From the NCBI RefSeq assembly GCF_014649015.1, contig NZ_BMSF01000015.1, positions 112,076-176,075 of the forward strand: 64,000 bases of DNA, written 5' to 3'. This document shows, piece by piece, positions 17,157-26,535 of this stretch. The DNA comes from Streptomyces narbonensis. Lineage in GTDB: Bacteria > Actinomycetota > Actinomycetes > Streptomycetales > Streptomycetaceae. The position numbers and the translations under genes are program-made. Position 1 is the stretch's first letter. Every line of letters starts with the position of its first letter. The notes below the pieces were generated by a model, which was not told the DNA's origin, did no database searches, and saw nothing but the letters and a program-made list of their open reading frames with translations.

Positions 17157-18056
17157 CTACAGCCAGCTCGCGAACTCCATGAGCAGCTCGCCGTCCTGCC
17201 GCCGCCCCGCCGTGAGCGCCCGCGTCCCCGACTCGACCGCGCGGAACAGCGTCCAGCCGCGCAGGCGGTCCCGGTCCATGTCCAGCGAGTCCGCCAGCTT
17301 GTTCACCCGCCGCCGGGCCGTCGAGGCCCCGGCCGAGGCGCCCACCAGGTCCTCGACCCGGTCGCGGACGAGCCGGGCCAGGTCGTAGGCGCGCTCGCCG
17401 ACGAGCGGCTCGGGTCCGACGGCGAGCCAGGGGGCGCGGTCGCCGCCCAGCACCTTGCCCTGGCGGAAGCAGCCGTGCAGCAGCAGCGACTCGTCCCCGG
17501 CGGCCACCAGCTCCTCACGGGCGGCGAGCGCCGCCGCCGTCAGCTCGCCGGCCGCCGGGTCCGCGCGGTACGGCTCCATCGCCGCGGCCTGCCGCTCCGT
17601 CCGCTCGGCCACCGACTCGAAGCCGTGTCCGGCCGGCGGCTCCACCCACAGCTTCCGTACGGTCCCGGCGGCCTCCAGGAGCGCCTTGGCCTCCGGCAGG
17701 GAGCGCAGCGACACCTCGGGGTGCAGCCGTTCGAGGACGAGTCCGCCGTCCGCGGTCTCGTCGAGCAGCCGGACGGCGCCCCAGCCGTTCCAGTGCGCGA
17801 GCGCGTCCCGCTCCAGCTCGGGCCGGGCGAAGGGCGGCGCGATCTTCAGCGCGGCGGGGGAGTCGTCGGGGCGCCGGACGAGGAGGACCAGACTGCTCCG
17901 CCCGCCCGGGGCCATCACCCGCTCGGCGTCGAGGGACGCGTGGTCGAGCACGGTCCGCGTGTGTTCCGGCAGCGGCCCGAGCCACTCGGTCGCGGCGGTG
18001 TCCCCGTACGTCTCACCGAGCGCCCGTACGAGTCGCTGCGGCGGTTCGAAAGCCAT
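17157..18056 (-). CDS. Aminoglycoside phosphotransferase-family protein, probable pseudokinase
   Basis: 299 residues related to the APH(6)/hydroxyurea kinase branch: conserved LVERLHPE-like segment (LVLERLHPEVSLRSLP), a WLAxxPxPLVGERAYDLARLVRDR C-lobe, and the expected length. The catalytic loop normally HGDxHxxN reads HGCFRQGK (194-201), so the catalytic Asp and Asn are Cys196 and Lys201. The metal-binding Asp of WLAxDP is Gly214. Phosphotransfer is therefore doubtful. The ATG at 18056 follows AAGGAC. A GTG at 18131 overlapping the ferritin-like stop codon (GTGA) would add 25 mostly polar residues. Third gene of a minus-strand unit. Confidence 0.82.
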   Translation of the reverse strand: MAFEPPQRLVRALGETYGDTAATEWLGPLPEHTRTVLDHASLDAERVMAPGGRSSLVLLVRRPDDSPAALKIAPPFARPELERDALAHWNGWGAVRLLDETADGGLVLERLHPEVSLRSLPEAKALLEAAGTVRKLWVEPPAGHGFESVAERTERQAAAMEPYRADPAAGELTAAALAAREELVAAGDESLLLHGCFRQGKVLGGDRAPWLAVGPEPLVGERAYDLARLVRDRVEDLVGASAGASTARRRVNKLADSLDMDRDRLRGWTLFRAVESGTRALTAGRRQDGELLMEFASWL

Positions 18057-18127
18057 GCGTGCTTTGTCCTTCTGACGTTCGGTCTGACGGTCCGTCCGAC
18101 GATCGGCCGGCCCGGTCGGGGCCGGAC

Positions 18128-18544
18128 TCACACCCGCTCGGCGAGCCCAGGAAAGGTTACGTCGCTGCCGCGCCAGCGGACGGCACGGACCGCCGCCTCC
18201 CGCAGCGCGGCGGCCGCCTCGCTGCGCAGCGGGCCCCGGCCGGCCCGCACGAGGTCGGAGTACACCCCGGCCACCCGGTCCTCCAGGACGGCCGCCAGCC
18301 GCACCGCGCCCGCCGTGTCGGCGACCGTGAACGGCAGCTCGTACGCGGCCGCGGCGGCCACCGGCGTACCGCCGAGGTCGCGCACGGTGCGGCGCAGCGC
18401 GTCCCGGCGGGCCCGGTGGGCTTCGAAGGCGGCGGTGGCCTCGGCCCTGCGCGTCGTGCCGATCCGGCCGCCGACGACCCCGTAGCCGTACACCGCCGCG
18501 TGTTCGGCTGCCAGGGCCGCCTGGGCGGCGTCGAGGGCGCTCAT
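18128..18544 (-). CDS. Ferritin-like domain protein (DUF4439 type)
   Basis: 138-residue, mostly alpha-helical protein. It starts MSALDAAQAALAAEHAAVYGYGVVGGRI, with Glu14-His15 and a later AHRARRDALR segment, the pattern I associate with DUF4439 ferritin-like proteins of actinobacteria. Whether metal is bound is unknown. Its ATG overlaps the stop codon of the upstream lipoprotein gene by 4 bp, so the two are coupled. Confidence 0.78.
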   Translation of the reverse strand: MSALDAAQAALAAEHAAVYGYGVVGGRIGTTRRAEATAAFEAHRARRDALRRTVRDLGGTPVAAAAAYELPFTVADTAGAVRLAAVLEDRVAGVYSDLVRAGRGPLRSEAAAALREAAVRAVRWRGSDVTFPGLAERV

Positions 18545-19140
18545 GCCGGTGCTCCTTCGGTCAGCAGGTAGGCGTGGGCGGCGCCCGCCGCCGCCACGGA
18601 CGCGAGCAGTCGCGCGTACTCGGGCGGGGCGGTGACCAGGGCGACCGTGTGCCGGTCGGAGGCCTCGCGCTCGGCCGCCGCGAGTTCCTTCAGTGCCGCG
18701 CGAGGATCGGCCGCCACCCGTACGGGCGGCGGCTTCGGCCCGGAGGAGGCCGTGGCGGACGCGGTGGTGGAGGCGGTGGCGGAGGCCGACGGGGAGGGCG
18801 TCGCCGAGGGGGAGGCGGCGACCGGGGTCACCGTCGTCCCGCCCTCGCCCAGGGCATTCGTGTGCGCCGCCACCGAGCGCCGCAGCGGCGTCAGCCGGGG
18901 CGCGAGGGCGGGATGCGCGGCGAGCACCGCGTCGTAACGTTCCAGCAGGCCCCGCGCGGCGGTCACCGAGCGGAGCCGCAGCGCCGCCTCGGCGCGCGCC
19001 ACCCGTTCGGCCTCCAGCTGGGCGGCGCTCGGTTTCCGCGTGCCGCCGTCGCCGTCGGCGGAGGAGCTGCAGCCCACGAGGGCCGCAGCGCCCGCCGCCG
19101 CGCCCGCCCTGAGGAGTGCGCGCCTGCCCGTCGTCGTCAC
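18541..19140 (-). CDS. Predicted Tat-exported lipoprotein, ferritin-like-associated
   Basis: 199 residues from a GTG at 19140 with GAGGGAGA upstream. The N-terminus VTTTGRRALLRAGAAAG has twin arginines (6-7) and ends in the lipobox LVGC with Cys24, so it is predicted to be a Tat-type lipoprotein on the outer face of the membrane. A helical segment (about 35-105) is followed by a Ser/Thr/Ala/Pro linker, then a second helical part resembling the ferritin-like protein encoded next. Longer open frames upstream are not supported. It leads a three-gene unit on the minus strand, divergent from rimP. Confidence 0.8.
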   Translation of the reverse strand: MTTTGRRALLRAGAAAGAAALVGCSSSADGDGGTRKPSAAQLEAERVARAEAALRLRSVTAARGLLERYDAVLAAHPALAPRLTPLRRSVAAHTNALGEGGTTVTPVAASPSATPSPSASATASTTASATASSGPKPPPVRVAADPRAALKELAAAEREASDRHTVALVTAPPEYARLLASVAAAGAAHAYLLTEGAPA

Positions 19141-19309
19141 GCTCTCTCCCTCGTCCGTCGTGCGTCGTCGAAGATCGTCGAGATCACCGCAGGCGAGCGT
19201 ACCCGCGGGCCCCGGGGCGGTGGACGGCAACACCCTCCGGGACCGGATACCCTTTGGTCTGACACGCGACGAAACCCACAACAGCACACGCGGCCGAGGA
19301 GTCACCCGG

Positions 19310-19807
19310 ATGAGCACCACCCAGAGCGACAGGCTGCGCGGACTCATTGAGCCGCTCGTCCACGCGAAGGACCTGGATCTGGAAGAGATCGAGGTGTCCC
19401 GGGCCGGCCGTCGTGGACTGCTGCGCGTGGTCGTCGATTCGGAAGAGGGCGTCGAGCTGGACGCCTGCGCCGAGCTGAGCCGTGAGATCTCCGAGAAGCT
19501 CGACGAGACCGAAGTGATGGGCGAGGGCGAGTACGTCCTCGAAGTCAGCTCCCCCGGCGCCGACCGCCCCCTGACCGAGCACCGCCACTACGTGCGGGCC
19601 ACCGGCCGGCTGGCCAAGCTCCAGCTCGCCGCGGGCGAGGAGTTCGTCGCCCGGATCCTCGCCGTCGACGAGAACGGCCTCGACCTCGAAGTGCCGGGTG
19701 TGAAGGGGCGCAAGCCCACCGCCCGCCGGGTCGAGTTCGCCGACATCGCCAAGGCGCGTGTCGAGATCGAGTTCAACCGCAAGGACAAGAAGGAAGAGGA
19801 GGCGTAG
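19310..19807 (+). CDS. rimP: Ribosome maturation factor RimP
   Basis: 165-residue cytosolic factor for 30S subunit maturation. Recognised by LDLEEIEVSRAGRRGLLRVVVDSEEG, LSREISEKLDE, YVLEVSSPGADRPL and the C-terminal SH3-like part with a Lys/Glu-rich end. The ATG at 19310 has GAGGAG nine bases upstream. A longer open frame in the same phase is rejected because the family starts here. It is the first gene of the nusA operon, 2 bp before nusA. Confidence 0.95.
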   Translation: MSTTQSDRLRGLIEPLVHAKDLDLEEIEVSRAGRRGLLRVVVDSEEGVELDACAELSREISEKLDETEVMGEGEYVLEVSSPGADRPLTEHRHYVRATGRLAKLQLAAGEEFVARILAVDENGLDLEVPGVKGRKPTARRVEFADIAKARVEIEFNRKDKKEEEA

Positions 19808-19809
19808 CC

Positions 19810-20805
19810 GTGGACATCGACGTGAAGCTGCTCAAGGGCTTGGCGAATGAGAAGGAGATCTCCTTCGACCTGCTGGTCGAGGCGATCGAGTCGGCCCTCC
19901 TCATCGCCTACCACCGCACCCCCGACGCCCGCCGCCACGCGCGCGTGGAGCTGAACCGGCAGACCGGTCACGTGACGGTGTGGGCGAAGGAAGACCCCTC
20001 CGAGCTGGAGGAGGGCCAGGAGCCCAAGGACTTCGACGACACCCCGTCGGACTTCGGCCGGATCGCGGCGAGCACCGCCCGCCAGGTGATCCAGCAGCGG
20101 CTGCGGGACGCCGAGAACGACGTGACCTTCGGCGAGTACGCGCGCCGCGAGGGCGACGTCGTCGCCGGTGTGGTGCAGCAGGGCAAGGACCCGAAGAACG
20201 TCCTGGTCCGGCTGGACGACAAGCTGGAGGCCATCCTCCCGGTGCAGGAGCAGGTGCCGGGCGAGGACTACTCGCACGGTCTGCGGCTGCGTACGTACGT
20301 CGTCCGGGTGGCCCGCGGTGTCCGCGGTCCGTCCGTCACCCTCTCGCGCACGCACCCCAATCTGGTGAAGAAGCTCTTCGCCCTGGAGGTGCCGGAGATC
20401 GCCGACGGCTCCGTCGAGATCTCGGCCATCGCCCGTGAGGCGGGTCACCGCACCAAGATCGCCGTGCGTGCCACACGTTCGGGCCTGAACGCCAAGGGCG
20501 CCTGCATCGGCCCGATGGGCAGCCGCGTCCGCAACGTGATGGCGGAGCTGCTCGGCGAGAAGATCGACATCGTCGACTGGTCGGACGACCCGGCCGAGAT
20601 GGTGGCGAACGCGCTCTCCCCGGCGCGGGTCTCCAAGGTCGAGGTCGTCGACCTGGCCGCCCGGTCCGCCCGTGTGACGGTGCCCGACTACCAGCTGTCG
20701 CTGGCGATCGGCAAGGAGGGGCAGAACGCCCGTCTGGCCGCGCGCCTCACCGGCTGGCGGATCGACATCCGTCCGGACACCGAGCCGGCCGGTCCGCAGG
20801 ACTGA
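19810..20805 (+). CDS. nusA: Transcription termination/antitermination protein NusA
   Basis: 331-residue RNA-polymerase-associated factor for pausing, termination and rRNA antitermination. It has the N-terminal RNAP-binding domain (about 1-105), the S1 domain (about 110-180), and KH1 and KH2 with IGPMGSRVRNVM and AIGKEGQNARLAARLTGW. As in other actinobacteria, the acidic C-terminal repeats of E. coli NusA are absent. GTG start 2 bp after rimP. An rRNA leader, one of NusA's classical targets, lies at the far right of the window. Confidence 0.97.
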   Translation: MDIDVKLLKGLANEKEISFDLLVEAIESALLIAYHRTPDARRHARVELNRQTGHVTVWAKEDPSELEEGQEPKDFDDTPSDFGRIAASTARQVIQQRLRDAENDVTFGEYARREGDVVAGVVQQGKDPKNVLVRLDDKLEAILPVQEQVPGEDYSHGLRLRTYVVRVARGVRGPSVTLSRTHPNLVKKLFALEVPEIADGSVEISAIAREAGHRTKIAVRATRSGLNAKGACIGPMGSRVRNVMAELLGEKIDIVDWSDDPAEMVANALSPARVSKVEVVDLAARSARVTVPDYQLSLAIGKEGQNARLAARLTGWRIDIRPDTEPAGPQD

Positions 20806-20879
20806 GACCGTTTTTGGCCAACAGCTGTTCGATTCTTGCCCTGAACGGGTGAGGTCGGTACGGGGAGGTAGACTTAATC

Positions 20880-21161
20880 GTGTCTGGCCGGACGCAAGCC
20901 CGCGTATGCCCTGAACGAACCTGTGTGGGATGTCGGGAGCGAGCGGCCAAAGGCGATCTGCTGCGGATCGTGGTGAATAAGGACGAGTGTGTTCCGGATC
21001 ATCGCGGTACGCTGCCCGGCCGGGGTGCGTACCTGCACCCCGCCGTGGTCTGTCTCGACCTGGCGGTCCGCCGCCGAGCGTTCCCGAGGGCCTTCAAGGC
21101 CCAGGGCCCGCTCGACACCGCGGGACTCCGCCACCACGTCGAGCAAACGGCACCGCAGTGA
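20880..21161 (+). CDS. YlxR/RnpM family RNA-binding protein
   Basis: 93-residue basic protein with the family signature RTCVGCRERAAKGDLLRIV and the second half GRGAYLHPAVVCLDLAVRRRAFPRAF. YlxR (RnpM) binds RNase P RNA in Bacillus and is nearly always encoded between nusA and infB. The GTG at 20880 follows GGGGAGG and also a TAGACT hexamer five bases upstream that could serve as a -10 for leaderless transcription. Confidence 0.9.
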   Translation: MSGRTQARVCPERTCVGCRERAAKGDLLRIVVNKDECVPDHRGTLPGRGAYLHPAVVCLDLAVRRRAFPRAFKAQGPLDTAGLRHHVEQTAPQ

Positions 21162-21228
21162 TGAAGAAGTACGGCACGGATCACCGTGCGGTCAGGTACC
21201 TCGCGAGTTGGAAGTAGGTCGAGATTGC

Positions 21229-21261
21229 GATGAGCACTCGATGAGTACGCGATGAGTACGC
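21229..21261 (+). repeat. Three tandem 11-bp units (GATGAGTACGC) in the infB leader
   Basis: Units at 21229-21239 (GATGAGCACTC), 21240-21250 and 21251-21261 (both GATGAGTACGC). Each contains an ATG. No open frame of useful length starts in them. Confidence 0.8.
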
Positions 21262-21276
21262 CCATGAAGTAGCGAC

Positions 21277-21296
21277 GGTCCGGCGGTAACCGGACC
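21277..21296 (+). promoter_or_regulatory. Hairpin just upstream of the infB ribosome binding site
   Basis: GGTCCGG (21277-21283) and CCGGACC (21290-21296) can pair around a 6-base loop, ending 4 bases before AAGGAG. It could affect initiation or protect the mRNA. Confidence 0.4.
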
Positions 21297-21309
21297 TAAA
21301 AGGAGCGAA

Positions 21310-24414
<3,105 letters not shown>

Positions 24415-24437
24415 TCGCGTTCGATCGCAGCAGTGAG

Positions 24438-24481
24438 CCGGGGCCGGTCGGTGGAAGTTATTCCGTCGATCGGCCCCGGCC
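24438..24481 (+). terminator. Hairpin after infB
   Basis: GCCGGGGCCGGTCG (24438-24451) pairs with CGATCGGCCCCGGC (24468-24481), 14 bp with one G-T pair and a 16-base loop. It lies between infB and the ylxP-like gene, so the downstream genes may depend on readthrough or on another promoter. Confidence 0.75.
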
Positions 24482-24564
24482 GTTGCGTGTACGGTTCTGG
24501 TGTCCCTGCCGAGCGACGGCCCGGCAGGCCACCGAACCCGAACCGGCGGGACATCCGGCACCGC

Positions 24565-24858
24565 ATGTACGTGGGGACTCTGTCCTTCGATCTGCTCCTC
24601 GGCGACGTCCACTCGCTGAAGGAGAAACGCTCCGTGGTCCGCCCCATCGTCGCCGAGCTCCAGCGCAAGTTCTCCGTGAGCGCGGCCGAGGTGGGCGACC
24701 AGGACCTCCACCGCAGGGCCCGGCTGGGCGTCGCGCTGGTGTCCGGGGACCCGGGTTTCGTATCGGACGTGCTCGACCGCTGTGAGCGGCTCGTCGCCGC
24801 GCGTCCCGAGGTGGAGCTGCTGTCGGTGCGACGCAGGCTCCACACTGATGAAGACTGA
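24565..24858 (+). CDS. DUF503 family protein (YlxP-like)
   Basis: 97 residues from an ATG at 24565: MYVGTLSFDLLLGDVHSLKEKRSVVRPIVAEL is the family hallmark. The family is small, cytosolic and usually encoded between infB and rbfA, as here. Bacillus YlxP has been linked to ribosome assembly. The open frame extends upstream to 24433, but that part overlaps the infB terminator and is not conserved in character. Confidence 0.88.
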   Translation: MYVGTLSFDLLLGDVHSLKEKRSVVRPIVAELQRKFSVSAAEVGDQDLHRRARLGVALVSGDPGFVSDVLDRCERLVAARPEVELLSVRRRLHTDED

Positions 24859-24888
24859 TTTGAGCAAGGCAAAGAAGGAGAAGGACCA

Positions 24889-25329
24889 GTGGCCGACAAC
24901 GCGCGGGCGAAGAAGCTGGCAGACCTCATCCGGGAGGTGGTCGCCGAGAAGCTGCAGCGTGGCGTCAAGGACCCCCGCCTGGGCACGCACGTGACCATCA
25001 CGGACACCCGCGTCACCGGCGACCTGCGGGAGGCCACGGTCTTCTACACGGTCTACGGCGACGACGAGGAGCGGGCGAGCGCCGCGGCCGGCCTGGAGAG
25101 CGCCAAGGGCGTCCTCCGTTCGGCCGTCGGCCGGGCGGCGGGGACGAAGTTCACCCCCACCCTGACGTTCATCGCAGACGCCCTCCCGGAGAACGCCAAG
25201 ACGATCGAGGACCTCCTCGACAAGGCGCGGGCCTCGGACGCCCAGGTGCGGGAGGCGTCCTCGGGCGCCACCTTCGCGGGCGACGCCGACCCCTACAAGA
25301 AGCCGGGCGAGGACGAAGCCGCCGAATGA
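24889..25329 (+). CDS. rbfA: Ribosome-binding factor A
   Basis: 146-residue KH-fold protein needed for 16S rRNA maturation. Recognised by RAKKLADLIREVVAEKLQRGVKDPRLG and VTGDLREATVFYTVYG, with the C-terminal FTPTLTFIADALPENAKTIEDLL. A disordered C-terminal tail of about 30 residues follows. The GTG at 24889 has AAGGAGAAGGA upstream. Its stop overlaps the truB ATG (ATGA). Confidence 0.95.
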   Translation: MADNARAKKLADLIREVVAEKLQRGVKDPRLGTHVTITDTRVTGDLREATVFYTVYGDDEERASAAAGLESAKGVLRSAVGRAAGTKFTPTLTFIADALPENAKTIEDLLDKARASDAQVREASSGATFAGDADPYKKPGEDEAAE

Positions 25330-26252
25330 GCAACGCAGCAAAGACGCCCGACGGCCTGGTCATCGTCGACAAGCCGTCGGGCTTCACCTCGCATGACGTC
25401 GTGGCCAAGATGCGCGGGATCGCCAAGACCCGCCGGGTCGGCCACGCGGGCACGCTCGACCCCATGGCCACGGGCGTCCTCGTCCTCGGTGTGGAGCGGG
25501 CGACCAAGCTCCTCGGTCACCTCGCGCTGACCGAGAAGGAGTACCTGGGCACCATCCGCCTGGGCCAGACCACGATCACCGACGACGCCGAGGGCGAGAT
25601 CACGGCGTCGGTCGACGCTTCGAAGGTCACCCGGGAGCAGATCGACGCGGGCGTGGCCGAGCTGACCGGCGCCATCATGCAGGTGCCGTCGAAGGTCTCC
25701 GCGATCAAGATCGACGGCAAGCGGTCGTACGCACGGGTCCGCGGCGGCGAGGAGTTCGAGATCCCGGCCCGTCCGGTCACCGTCTCCTCCTTCCAGGTGT
25801 ACGACGTCCGCGAGGCGACGGCCTGGGGGTCCCCCCAGGACGAAGGCTCTGGGGGAGGCACCCCCGTCGTCGACCTGGTCGTCTCGGTCGTCTGCTCCTC
25901 CGGTACGTACATCCGGGCGCTCGCCCGGGACCTCGGAGCGGGGCTCGGCGTGGGCGGCCATCTGACCGCGCTGCGCCGCACCCGGGTCGGCCCGTACAAG
26001 CTCGACGCGGCCCGGACGCTCGACCAGCTCCAGGAGGAGCTGACGGTCATGCCGGTCGCCGACGCGGCCACGGCGGCGTTCCCGCGCTGGGACGTCGACG
26101 AGAAGCGGGCCAAGCTGCTCCTGAACGGTGTCCGGCTGGAGATGCCGGAGTACCCGGCGGGTCCCGTCGCGGTCTTCGGACCCGAGGGGACGCTGCTCGC
26201 GCTGGTCGAGGCCCAGCGGGGGAAGGCCAAGAGCCTCGCCGTCTTCGGCTGA
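25326..26252 (+). CDS. truB: tRNA pseudouridine(55) synthase TruB, with an in-frame repeat insertion
   Basis: 308-residue enzyme making pseudouridine 55 in the T-loop of tRNAs. Catalytic Asp in the motif GHAGTLDPMATGVL, then KEYLGTIRLGQTT, VPSKVSAIKIDGKRSYARVR and CSSGTYIRALARDLG. A C-terminal PUA-like/actinobacterial domain follows. Between VYDVREATAW and PVVDLVVSV about 12 extra residues (GSPQDEGSGGGT, about 168-179) are encoded by the palindromic repeat at 25823-25866. They lie between two strands, where family members normally have only a short turn. Coupled to rbfA. Confidence 0.95.
   Translation: MSNAAKTPDGLVIVDKPSGFTSHDVVAKMRGIAKTRRVGHAGTLDPMATGVLVLGVERATKLLGHLALTEKEYLGTIRLGQTTITDDAEGEITASVDASKVTREQIDAGVAELTGAIMQVPSKVSAIKIDGKRSYARVRGGEEFEIPARPVTVSSFQVYDVREATAWGSPQDEGSGGGTPVVDLVVSVVCSSGTYIRALARDLGAGLGVGGHLTALRRTRVGPYKLDAARTLDQLQEELTVMPVADAATAAFPRWDVDEKRAKLLLNGVRLEMPEYPAGPVAVFGPEGTLLALVEAQRGKAKSLAVFG
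25823..25866 (+). repeat. Palindromic repeat, copy 2, inside truB
   Basis: The plus strand reads CTGGGGGTCCCCCC, a short loop, then CTGGGGGAGGCACCCCC. It matches the reverse complement of the copy ahead of proS and of the copy in eccD. It keeps the truB frame open and adds a Gly/Ser/Pro loop. Confidence 0.75.
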
Positions 26253-26255
26253 GGC

Positions 26256-26330
26256 CGGACCCGGAGCCGAAACCGGACCCGAAACCGGACCCGGAGCCGA
26301 GACCGGAGCCGGAGTCGGGATCGGGGCCGC
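26256..26330. repeat. Degenerate 6/12-bp repeats after truB
   Basis: A run of CCGGACCCGGAGCCGAAA-like units that slips between ACC, AAA and GAG variants, starting 4 bp after the truB stop codon. It is unlike normal codon-structured DNA on either strand. Confidence 0.7.
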
Positions 26331-26380
26331 GGCCCAGGGCTGCGGACCGGGGTCCCTCGGGACCCGACCGGACCGTCGCT

Positions 26381-26414
26381 TGTAGGGCGGACACGCACGC
26401 GTGTCCGCCCTACA
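26381..26414 (+). terminator. Terminator closing the rimP-truB operon
   Basis: TGTAGGGCGGACACGC (26381-26396) and GCGTGTCCGCCCTACA (26399-26414) are a perfect 16-bp inverted repeat around two bases, about 130 bp after truB. Confidence 0.85.
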
Positions 26415-26535
26415 CGTGTCTTCCGCGAGATTTCACCCCTTCGGGGAGGCGCTCGGAGTGAAACGGGGGAGCGTCGGGGGGCGCGTTTCCCTACTGGGTT
26501 CTCCCGGTGATCACTGTCGACCTACCGTCGACACC

